8,679 nt of DNA from Candidatus Sphingobacterium stercoripullorum (GCA_019114715.1 DXEZ01000078.1:1-8679); one strand, 5' to 3'; counted from the first letter of the stretch, positions 1 through 5,841 are shown. Numbers and translations are program-made. The notes: generated by a model from the sequence alone, not told the origin.

Positions 1-31
1 AAAAGAGCGTGCCAATTAGACACGCTCTTTT
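1..31 (-). terminator. Intrinsic terminator after hom
   Basis: Perfect 11-bp inverted repeat (arms 1-11 and 21-31, loop 12-20). The GC-rich core is flanked by A4 and T4, so it can work in both directions. It lies 31 bp past the hom stop codon and should end the metY-hom transcript. Whatever lies left of the window may share it. Confidence 0.85.
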
Positions 32-62
32 GCTTACTTACTTACTTTAATTTAAACTTGGA

Positions 63-1244
63 TTAATCCATTTGTGCTATGAAGACCCCTTGTTGGTCTA
101 TTAGCTCTTTTTTCTCAATGATTTCTTTTAAAGATATTTGACCAATAATATAATTGAAATCTTTACTAGAATACCTCTCTTCGATGTTATCAAAGTTTAC
201 TTTTTCTAATAAACTTTCATCGCTAAACCTCAAGTATACCCGAAGTTGGTAATGGGTGGTGTACTCTACCGGTTTATCCACTAAGTGTTTTTTATACTCG
301 TATTTATAGCCGTATCGAAGTGCAGTGATGTCTGATAAGACAGCTGATCCCGTAGGGTGTCCGCCGGCACCTTTTCCGTAGAAAAATTGCTCATCTGCGA
401 AAGCTGCCCTAACTAGTACTCCATTGTTCTCGTTTTCAACAGCATAAAGTATACTTTCTTTAGGGACAAACTTGGGGAGTACATATAAAACAATTTGGTT
501 GCCATCTACCTCTTTGGCTAGGGGTAGAAGCTTAATTTTAAGGTTCTTCTCCTTTGCAAACTTTACATCTGCATCTCCCAGCTTATCGATACCTATATTT
601 AATATTTTATCGGGATTGACGTATAGCCCGTAAGCATGGTATGCAACAATGGCCAATTTAAATTTGGGATCGTAGCCCCCTACGTCTAAAGTAGGATCTG
701 TTTCTGCAAAACCATAGTCTTGAGCTTGTTTTAAAGCGTCGTCGTAACTTTGTCCCTCGTTAAATACTTTAGAGAGTATATAGTTGGAAGATCCGTTAAA
801 TATTCCTGATACTGAATGCAATAATTCATTATCGTAATATTCTTCGAGATTTCTGATGATTGGTATACTTCCACATACAGACCCTTCATAAAGTAAGGAC
901 GAGCCAGTCTCATGTTGAATGTTAACTAAGCTTTCTAGGTTGTTTGCAAGCATTTTCTTGTTTGCTGAAACAACGTTTTTTCCCGCCTTTAACGCTTTGA
1001 CTGTAATGTCGTATGCTGCATCTGCATCGTCAATTAGCTCCACCACCGTATTTATCTCTGGGTCTTGGAGTACCGCGTTAGCATCAGTTGTAAATAAGCT
1101 GGAAGGTAAGGACCGTTTTTTGTCTTGATTTTTAATAACGAATTTTTTGATTTCAAGATTGAGGTCCTTGGTTTTTATGATGTCGTAAAGTCCTTGTCCG
1201 ACTACGCCAAAACCAAACATACCTATGACTAGTTTATTACTCAT
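63..1244 (-). CDS. hom: Homoserine dehydrogenase (monofunctional)
   Basis: Reduces L-aspartate-4-semialdehyde to L-homoserine with NAD(P)H in the cytoplasm, the branch point to threonine and methionine. The 393-aa protein opens with a Rossmann motif (GFGVVG, 11-16). SANKK (93-97) and NGSSNY (150-155) match the family. Glu181, Asp192 and Lys196 have the spacing of the catalytic Glu/Asp/Lys of yeast homoserine dehydrogenase, and GAGGHPTGSAV follows at about 292-302. There is no aspartokinase domain. The last 75 residues sit where Gram-positive enzymes carry an ACT domain but match it poorly. The ATG at 1244 was chosen because the Rossmann strand starts right after it; a GTG at 1277 would add 11 residues and lies inside a stem-loop. 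The gene follows metY by 100 nt on the same strand, so it is probably co-transcribed and under the same SAM leader. Confidence 0.93.
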   Translation of the reverse strand: MSNKLVIGMFGFGVVGQGLYDIIKTKDLNLEIKKFVIKNQDKKRSLPSSLFTTDANAVLQDPEINTVVELIDDADAAYDITVKALKAGKNVVSANKKMLANNLESLVNIQHETGSSLLYEGSVCGSIPIIRNLEEYYDNELLHSVSGIFNGSSNYILSKVFNEGQSYDDALKQAQDYGFAETDPTLDVGGYDPKFKLAIVAYHAYGLYVNPDKILNIGIDKLGDADVKFAKEKNLKIKLLPLAKEVDGNQIVLYVLPKFVPKESILYAVENENNGVLVRAAFADEQFFYGKGAGGHPTGSAVLSDITALRYGYKYEYKKHLVDKPVEYTTHYQLRVYLRFSDESLLEKVNFDNIEERYSSKDFNYIIGQISLKEIIEKKELIDQQGVFIAQMD

Positions 1245-1270
1245 GAATTTTCTTTGTTTTATAATTGTAT

Positions 1271-1288
1271 GGCTCACTGGAGTGAGCC
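1271..1288 (-). other. Stem-loop in the metY-hom spacer
   Basis: Perfect 7-bp inverted repeat (ggctcac/gtgagcc, 4-nt loop) ending 26 nt before the hom ATG on the minus strand. No T-run follows, so it does not look like a terminator. It could mark an mRNA processing or stability point, or affect hom translation (inference). Confidence 0.5.
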
Positions 1289-1318
1289 TATACGAATTTT
1301 CAAATTAATTGGATTTCC

Positions 1319-1338
1319 CACTTCCTTTAAAGGGAGTG
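1319..1338 (-). other. Near-perfect palindrome just after metY stop
   Basis: A 20-bp palindrome centred on TTTAAA, with one mismatched position per arm (a G-U pair as RNA), starting 7 nt past the metY stop codon. It could fold as an RNA hairpin protecting the metY 3' end or be a DNA-binding site. No U-tract follows, so it is unlikely to be an efficient intrinsic terminator. Confidence 0.4.
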
Positions 1339-1344
1339 TAGTGG

Positions 1345-2649
1345 TTATTTTATTTTAGCAAAAGCTTGTTCTAAGTCTGATTTAATGTCGTCAACGTGTT
1401 CGATTCCTACCGATAAACGTAAAAGACCTTCATAAGCACCCGCTGCGTCTTTTGCTTCACTACTCAGTTGTTGGTGGGTGGTAGCCGCAGGGTGTATAAT
1501 AAGGGTTTTCGTGTCTCCCACATTGGCAACATGGCTGACCAACTCCAAGGCGTCGATAAATTGATTCGCTTTTTCTGCACCTCCTTTTATGATGAAGGAA
1601 AGGACACTTCCGTATCCATTTCTAAGGTATTTATGTGCTAATGTATGATGCGGGGAGCTCTTTAAGCCCGGGTAATTCACCTGCTCGACTTGAGGATGAG
1701 TTTCTAACCATTTTGCAACTTCTAATGCGTTGTCTACATGTCTTTGAACTCTTAAGGATAGAGTTTCAAGTCCTTGGTTTAGTAGAAATGAGTTGAATGG
1801 TGCTAGTGCTGGTCCAAAGTCGCGGAGACCTTCAACACGTGCGCGAATAATGAATTGAATATTTCCTAGCTCGCTATTTACTCCAAAAACATCTGAGAAA
1901 ACTAGTCCGTGATAACCTTCTGAAGGCTCACTAAATTGCTTGAACTTACCGTTACCCCAATTGTAGTTTCCTGCATCTACTATAACCCCTCCAATACTAC
2001 TTCCGTGACCACCAATCCACTTTGTTGCAGATTGAACGACGATATCTGCGCCGTGTTCAATAGGCCTGAATAGGTATCCTGCTGCCCCGAAAGTGTTATC
2101 AACTATTAAAGGCAGATCGTGTTTTTTCGCAATAGAAGCGATTTGTTCGAAATCTGGAATATTAAAGCTTGGGTTGCCGATTGTTTCCAGGTAAATAGCT
2201 TTCGTATTTTCGTCAATCAGTCCTTCTATAATTTCTGGGTCGCTATGTTTTGCTAAACGCGCCTCTATACCCAGCCTTTTGAAGGACACCATAAACTGGT
2301 TGTAGGTGCCTCCATATAGATCCGATCCCGAGACAAAGTTATCGCCACTCTCTAAAATATTCGTGAGCGCTATAAATTGCGCAGCTTGTCCTGAGGATAC
2401 TGCCAATGCAGCAACACCACCTTCTAAAGCAGCAATGCGCTTTTCGAATGCATCGGTTGTAGGATTCATGATCCGGGTGTATATATTTCCGAATTCTTTT
2501 AAAGCGAATAAGTTAGCACCATGCTCTGCGTTATTAAATACAAACGATGAGGTTTGGTATATAGGTAAAGCTCTTGAGCCGGTTGTAGGATCTGGTTCTT
2601 GACCAGCATGAACCTGTAGTGTTTCGAATTTGTAATTGTTAGTTGACAT
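1345..2649 (-). CDS. metY: O-acetylhomoserine sulfhydrylase (aminocarboxypropyltransferase)
   Basis: Cytoplasmic PLP enzyme making L-homocysteine from O-acetyl-L-homoserine and sulfide, the direct-sulfhydrylation step of methionine synthesis. The 434-aa length fits MetY/Met17 better than the shorter MetB and MetC enzymes of the same Cys/Met-metabolism fold. Visible features: YTR at 57-59 (phosphate-binding Tyr and Arg of the fold), SSGQAA at 85-90, VDNTFG with the pyridine-contacting Asp184, and SATKWIGGHG with the PLP-binding Lys210. Near the end are NVGDTKTLIIHPA (376-388) and LLRLSVGIE with Arg411, the expected substrate-carboxylate contact. The ATG at 2649 is the only good start and has no Shine-Dalgarno sequence. 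It is the first gene of the unit with hom, behind a SAM-I riboswitch. Assignment to the family is secure; preference for acetyl- over succinyl-homoserine is inferred from family and length. Confidence 0.94.
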   Translation of the reverse strand: MSTNNYKFETLQVHAGQEPDPTTGSRALPIYQTSSFVFNNAEHGANLFALKEFGNIYTRIMNPTTDAFEKRIAALEGGVAALAVSSGQAAQFIALTNILESGDNFVSGSDLYGGTYNQFMVSFKRLGIEARLAKHSDPEIIEGLIDENTKAIYLETIGNPSFNIPDFEQIASIAKKHDLPLIVDNTFGAAGYLFRPIEHGADIVVQSATKWIGGHGSSIGGVIVDAGNYNWGNGKFKQFSEPSEGYHGLVFSDVFGVNSELGNIQFIIRARVEGLRDFGPALAPFNSFLLNQGLETLSLRVQRHVDNALEVAKWLETHPQVEQVNYPGLKSSPHHTLAHKYLRNGYGSVLSFIIKGGAEKANQFIDALELVSHVANVGDTKTLIIHPAATTHQQLSSEAKDAAGAYEGLLRLSVGIEHVDDIKSDLEQAFAKIK

Positions 2650-2722
2650 ATCTTATTTGTAAAAATGGGTGTTGTTTTAATTATTTAAGCATGTACATGT
2701 CTGCCTGTCTTTCAGATAGCTA

Positions 2723-2780
2723 GGTCGTTTAGTCACTGCGAATAGATCGACTACGATGAGTTGTTAGTGAGTAAACGACC
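2723..2780 (-). repeat. 58-nt imperfect inverted repeat in metY leader
   Basis: Arms ggtcgttta (2723-2731) and taaacgacc (2772-2780) pair perfectly. After one G/G mismatch, tcact (2733-2737) pairs with agtga (2766-2770). The 28-nt loop contains a small inner hairpin (atcg/cgat, 2746-2757). Loop bases gcgaat (2738-2743) are also complementary to attcgc at 2786-2791, just outside the stem, which allows a pseudoknot or an alternative fold. It lies in the transcribed leader, 73 nt before the metY start codon. I recognise no known family, and see no target-site duplication that would suggest an insertion. Confidence 0.6.
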
Positions 2781-2794
2781 AACACATTCGCATA

Positions 2795-2812
2795 TTCACA
2801 AGCCCTTGTGAA
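2795..2812 (-). other. Short palindromic hairpin in metY leader
   Basis: ttcacaag and cttgtgaa flank a 2-nt centre, giving an 18-nt hairpin on either strand (practically 7 bp with a 4-nt loop). On the minus-strand transcript it falls between the terminator-like hairpin (2825-2843) and the 58-nt inverted repeat. A partial U-run (GCTTTT) precedes it rather than follows, so it is not a terminator for metY. Confidence 0.45.
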
Positions 2813-2824
2813 AAGCAACCTATT

Positions 2825-2843
2825 AAAAACACTTTAACAGTGT
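2825..2843 (-). terminator. Candidate riboswitch-controlled terminator
   Basis: On the minus strand a 5-bp stem ACACT/AGTGT (2843-2839 and 2833-2829, 5-nt loop) leads directly into a run of five U (2829-2825). It lies about 45 nt past the aptamer's P1 helix, where a SAM-I expression platform is expected. Upstream TTTAACA (2872-2866) can pair with TGTTAAA (2839-2833), covering the loop and one base of each arm: a possible antiterminator. The stem is weak, so confidence is moderate. Confidence 0.4.
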
Positions 2844-2888
2844 ATGAGAACTTAAAGAATGTATTTGTTAAATTCATTGTCTTTAAAA

Positions 2889-2994
2889 ATTTATATTTCC
2901 AAAAATTTTATTTTGGACAGGAATTGGCACCTTTTCATTAGCTGCTGGTTGCCAGTGGGTCATCGAGCCTGTCTCTTACCACTTCTTTATAAAT
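2889..2994 (-). promoter_or_regulatory. SAM-I (S-box) riboswitch aptamer
   Basis: Read on the minus strand, hallmark S-box blocks appear in order: GATGA (2964-2960), GGCAACC (2953-2947) and GGTGCCAATTCC (2931-2920). A complete four-helix layout can be drawn: P1 ATTTATA/TATAAAT (2994-2988 with 2895-2889); P2 AGTGG/CCACT (2983-2979 with 2958-2954) plus an inner GAG/CTC; a minimal P3 ACC/GGT (2949-2947 with 2931-2929); P4 TCCAAAA/TTTTGGA (2917-2911 with 2904-2898). CAGG of the P2 loop can pair with CCTG after AATTCC, as the family pseudoknot requires. SAM binding normally lowers expression of downstream methionine genes, here metY and hom. The very short P3 is unusual. Confidence 0.9.
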
Positions 2995-3022
2995 CAAGAC
3001 CTGTTTTATTAGGTTTTGATTA

Positions 3023-3041
3023 GCATGAATTATTTTCATGC
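3023..3041 (-). other. Hairpin between promoter and SAM aptamer
   Basis: Perfect 7-bp stem gcatgaa/ttcatgc with a 5-nt loop. If transcription starts near 3051, this hairpin stands about 10 nt from the RNA 5' end and may stabilise the leader. It is not part of the riboswitch consensus. Confidence 0.45.
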
Positions 3042-3057
3042 GCCTTTAATTGACCGA

Positions 3058-3089
3058 CAAATATAAAGCTTGGGTTTTAATTATCCAAA
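3058..3089 (-). promoter_or_regulatory. Bacteroidetes-type promoter for metY-hom
   Basis: On the minus strand, TTTG (3089-3086) is followed after 20 nt by TATATTTG (3065-3058), an exact match to the -33 TTTG / -7 TAnnTTTG pattern of the primary sigma factor in this phylum. The start would be near 3051, some 57 nt before aptamer helix P1 and about 400 nt before the metY ATG. Confidence 0.7.
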
Positions 3090-3333
3090 TAGTGAGACAA
3101 ATAAATTCTACTAAACAGCTAGGGTTTTAAATGATTAAGCTTGATAAAGTTGAAAGTATGTTTGATGTTTTCAAATGTTTTTTTAATCCACCCAGAAGAT
3201 TGTATTTTTACAAATTGTGGAAAAGCAATTACCAAAAGGCGTGGAATACTCCTTTAAGTGTAGTAGTTTTTTAGGTTATGAGCTGAAAATAGTCGGGAAT
3301 CAAAGGGTCTAACAAAACAATAATATTCGTTAT
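3090..3333. other. Intergenic region upstream of SDR gene
   Basis: No convincing gene. On the plus strand TATGTTTG (3157-3164) fits the -7 box exactly, but no TTG lies at the right distance upstream, so the promoter of the SDR gene is undecided; its leader would be about 165 nt. A 47-codon plus-strand ORF (3131-3274) is considered chance. No strong hairpin was seen. Confidence 0.35.
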
Positions 3334-4122
3334 ATGCAGATATCTTTAAAAAATAAAAATGCATTAATTGGAGGAGCTAGCTCTGGCTTAGGGAAAGCCA
3401 TTGCCATTCAACTGGCGCAATGTGGTGCTCAGGTCACTGTAATTGGAAGGAATCAAGCAAAATTGGACGCTGTGGTTGAAAAGCTAGATACATTTAATGG
3501 AGGAGGTAATGCTTCTTTGCTTACCGATTACAATGATTTTCAGACCTATCAAAAAGATATTTCTGGGTTTTTTGAGAAAAACCAAGTAGATATATTGGTC
3601 AATAATACACAAGGTCCAAGCTCTGGAAATGTTTTTGATAAAACCGTGGATGATTATCAAAAGGCATTTGATCTGTTGTTTCAAGTAGCGGTCTATACTA
3701 GTAAATTAGCTTTGAAAGGCATGTTGGATAAAAGGTCAGGTCGCATTATTAATTTGTCTTCTATGACTGTTAAAGAGCCTCAGAACCAATTGGTTTTATC
3801 TAATACTATGCGTGCGGCTTTATGCAGTTGGAGTAAGAGTCTCTCCAATGAGGTAGCTGATCGTGGGGTGACGGTTAATAGTATTCTTACTGGCTTTTTC
3901 GACACGGAGCGTTTGAAAGAATTAGCGAAAAACCAATCGGCTAAATCGGGGATGCTTGTTGAGGAAATTGAAAATAATCGCCTTTTAGGGATACCCGCAA
4001 AACGGTTAGGTCAAGTGGAAGAGTACGGATACTTAGTTGCTTTTTTAGCATCAAAGTACGCCTCTTATATCACTGGAGCTGCAATTCCTATAGATGGAGG
4101 TGTTGCTAATTCTTTTATTTAA
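3334..4122 (+). CDS. SDR-family protein with altered catalytic Tyr/Lys (FabG-like)
   Basis: A 262-aa Rossmann protein of classical short-chain dehydrogenase length, probably cytoplasmic. GGASSGLG (13-20) is the nucleotide-binding motif with Gly for the usual first Thr. Arg39 after strand 2 suggests NADP(H), Asp65 is present, and NNTQG (90-94) stands for NNAG. The Ser region is normal (SSM, 142-144), but the YxxxK motif reads SNTMR (156-160), so both the catalytic Tyr and Lys are absent. The C-terminal ITGAAIPIDGG (246-256) is typical. A subgroup annotated as beta-ketoacyl-ACP-reductase-like (CDD BKR_like_SDR_like, from memory) shares this loss, so it is probably not a sequencing error. Reaction and substrate are unknown; a fatty-acid role should not be assumed. 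The ATG at 3334 sits just before the first beta strand. It stands alone, convergent with rpoN. Confidence 0.85.
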   Translation: MQISLKNKNALIGGASSGLGKAIAIQLAQCGAQVTVIGRNQAKLDAVVEKLDTFNGGGNASLLTDYNDFQTYQKDISGFFEKNQVDILVNNTQGPSSGNVFDKTVDDYQKAFDLLFQVAVYTSKLALKGMLDKRSGRIINLSSMTVKEPQNQLVLSNTMRAALCSWSKSLSNEVADRGVTVNSILTGFFDTERLKELAKNQSAKSGMLVEEIENNRLLGIPAKRLGQVEEYGYLVAFLASKYASYITGAAIPIDGGVANSFI

Positions 4123-4128
4123 AGTTTG

Positions 4129-5595
4129 CTATAGCTCTTTTCTTAGCCTAGCCACTGGTATGCCTAATGCTTCTCGGTACTTTGCTACGGTTCTTCTGGC
4201 TATATGGTAACCTTTTTCTTTTAATATTTTTGTGAGCTTAACGTCTGCTAGAGGTTTGGTCTTGTCTTCGTTATTAATACACTCTTCTAAGATCTTTTTC
4301 ACCTCTATGTTCGAGACTTCCTCACCGGATTTAGTCTGTATAGCCTCTGAAAAGAATGATTTTAATAAAAATGTTCCAAACTCTGTTTGAACGTACTTTG
4401 AGTTAGCAACGCGGGAAACGGTAGAAATATCCATATCGATTTTATCGGCGATGTCTTTTAGTATCATGGGTTTTAAATCCCTTTCATCACCTGATAAAAA
4501 ATAAGAGTACTGGAATTCCATTATAGCGTTCATTGTTTTCAAGAGTGTTTGCTGTCTTTGCTTGATGGCATCTATAAACCACTTGGCAGAGTCTAGTTTT
4601 TGCTTTACAAACTGAACCGCCTCCTTCATTTTTTTATCGTTTTTTTCCGCTTTCTCATAATGCTCAAACATGTCTTGGTAGGTTTTAGAGACTCTGAGCT
4701 CAGGTGCATTTCTCCCGTTGAGGGTTAGCTCCAAGTTCCCCTCGTTATTGCGGATGTGGAAGTCGGGAATGACGTGGAGTTGCTTCGCCACGGTAGTGCC
4801 TGAATCACCTGGTTTGGGATTTAGCCTAAGAATCTCATCGATGATGATTTTTAATTCCTCTGAATCAACACCAAGCTGCTTTTCAATTTTATCGTAATGC
4901 TTTTTTGTAAACTCATTCAGGTATTTACTTACGACTAATGTAGCTTGTTTTACAGTTTCATTAGTTTGGTCTTTTTTGGCAAGCTGTAGGAGTAAGCATT
5001 CCTGTAGGTTCCTTGACCCTATACCTGGAGGGTCAAAAGTTTGAACTTTTTTTAATACCGATTCTACCTGTTCTTCTTCAACAATCATGTTTTTTGAAAA
5101 AGCTAAGTCATCTACAATAGATTCTAATGGTCTTCTCAAGTAGCCATCGTCATCTAAGCTGCCGATTATTTGGTTGCCGATCAAGTAGTCTGTCTCAGAC
5201 ATGGGTGTTAGATCGAGCTGGTTCAATAAACGTTCGTAAAAAGAATATTGCAAGACGACGGGGATTTCTTTTTTATCATCCTCGTCATCTGGAGAGTAGT
5301 TGGAGGAATATTCCTGTGGACTCTCCTCTTCTTGAATATATTCTTCTACACTGAATTCTTCCTCAACACTTGGCTCTTCCGTCGTATCGGCTTCATCCCC
5401 ATCATTGTCGGGATATTCCTCTTCTGGCTCATGCATGTTTGCTAGGCTGTCGTCTTCTAAAGCCGGGTTCTCTTCCAGTTCTTCTTTGATTCTAGCGTCC
5501 AAAGAAGCAGTAGGAACCTGCAACAGCTTAATGAACTGTATCTGTTGAGGAGAAAGTTTCTGTAAAAGCTTTTGTTGTAACGTTTGCTTTAACAT
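4129..5595 (-). CDS. rpoN: RNA polymerase sigma-54 factor
   Basis: Alternative sigma factor that directs RNA polymerase to -24/-12 promoters and needs an AAA+ activator to open DNA. All regions of the 488-aa protein are visible. Region I is Gln/Leu-rich (about 2-48, with SPQQIQFIKLLQVP). Region II is a very acidic linker (about 47-110). The core-binding domain spans about 113-300, with FDPPGIGSRNLQECLLLQL (187-205) and LNPKPG (258-263). A helix-turn-helix region follows (about 379-407, STVSRVANSKY), and the RpoN box is ARRTVAKYRE (466-475), the -24 recognition element. Length is normal and nothing is broken. The ATG at 5595 begins region I directly. It ends 6 bp from the convergent SDR gene. 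No activator or sigma-54 promoter was found nearby. Confidence 0.97.
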   Translation of the reverse strand: MLKQTLQQKLLQKLSPQQIQFIKLLQVPTASLDARIKEELEENPALEDDSLANMHEPEEEYPDNDGDEADTTEEPSVEEEFSVEEYIQEEESPQEYSSNYSPDDEDDKKEIPVVLQYSFYERLLNQLDLTPMSETDYLIGNQIIGSLDDDGYLRRPLESIVDDLAFSKNMIVEEEQVESVLKKVQTFDPPGIGSRNLQECLLLQLAKKDQTNETVKQATLVVSKYLNEFTKKHYDKIEKQLGVDSEELKIIIDEILRLNPKPGDSGTTVAKQLHVIPDFHIRNNEGNLELTLNGRNAPELRVSKTYQDMFEHYEKAEKNDKKMKEAVQFVKQKLDSAKWFIDAIKQRQQTLLKTMNAIMEFQYSYFLSGDERDLKPMILKDIADKIDMDISTVSRVANSKYVQTEFGTFLLKSFFSEAIQTKSGEEVSNIEVKKILEECINNEDKTKPLADVKLTKILKEKGYHIARRTVAKYREALGIPVARLRKEL

Positions 5596-5626
5596 AAATG
5601 CGTGATTTAATGACTGTAAAAATAGT

Positions 5627-5657
5627 GAAATTTAATTACTATCTATATAACATCAAA
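5627..5657 (-). promoter_or_regulatory. Candidate rpoN promoter
   Basis: On the minus strand TTTG (5657-5654), 19 nt, then TAAATTTC (5634-5627), matching the -33/-7 pattern with one mismatch in the last base. Transcription would start near 5620, leaving a leader of about 25 nt before the rpoN ATG. Confidence 0.45.
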
Positions 5658-5841
5658 TAATTTGTAGCTAGCTGGTTGTTATATAGTCGGTTCTTTACTT
5701 ATGGAGGCTACTTTATTAGTAGTTTTTTTGAAAAACGACCATATAAGATAGTAATCTTAGCATAATGCATAAATTTTTTAGTGGCTTCTGGTGACCAGTT
5801 GCTTGAATTGTAACCAATATTCACGTTCTTTGCTATAGACT
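5658..5841. other. Divergent intergenic region with three small inverted repeats
   Basis: No gene seen. It holds a terminator-like hairpin on the plus strand (ctact/agtag at 5708-5722 followed by seven T, 5723-5729), a 6-bp hairpin taagat/atctta (5744-5759), and an 11-bp palindrome ctggt-g-accag (5788-5798) that could be an operator. The region separates the divergent rpoN and barrel-protein genes. Confidence 0.4.

Noticed and set aside
919..2602. Plus-strand ORFs opposite hom and metY
   Set aside because: Both minus-strand genes are complete with conserved active sites; the opposite frames show no recognisable protein.
2690..2699. catgtacatg 10-bp palindrome near the metY start
   Set aside because: Too short and AT-rich to call an operator or a stable hairpin; no second copy seen in the window.
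2669..2785. Long-range pair GTGTTG (2785-2780) with CAACAC (2674-2669) near the metY start codon
   Set aside because: Only 6 bp at long distance with no extension; expected by chance in a 400-nt leader.
2920..2940. TGGCAC on the plus strand, resembling a sigma-54 -24 element (tempting with rpoN nearby)
   Set aside because: No GC at the required -12 spacing, and the bases belong to the conserved GGTGCCAATTCC block of the SAM riboswitch on the other strand.
3131..3274. Plus-strand ORF of 47 codons upstream of the SDR gene
   Set aside because: No promoter before it; the only good -7 box (3157) lies inside it. The sequence is unremarkable and the length is expected by chance in AT-rich DNA.
5127..5445. 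Plus-strand ORFs opposite the acidic linker of rpoN
   Set aside because: Caused by biased Glu/Asp codons in region II read in antisense; no start signal or domain.
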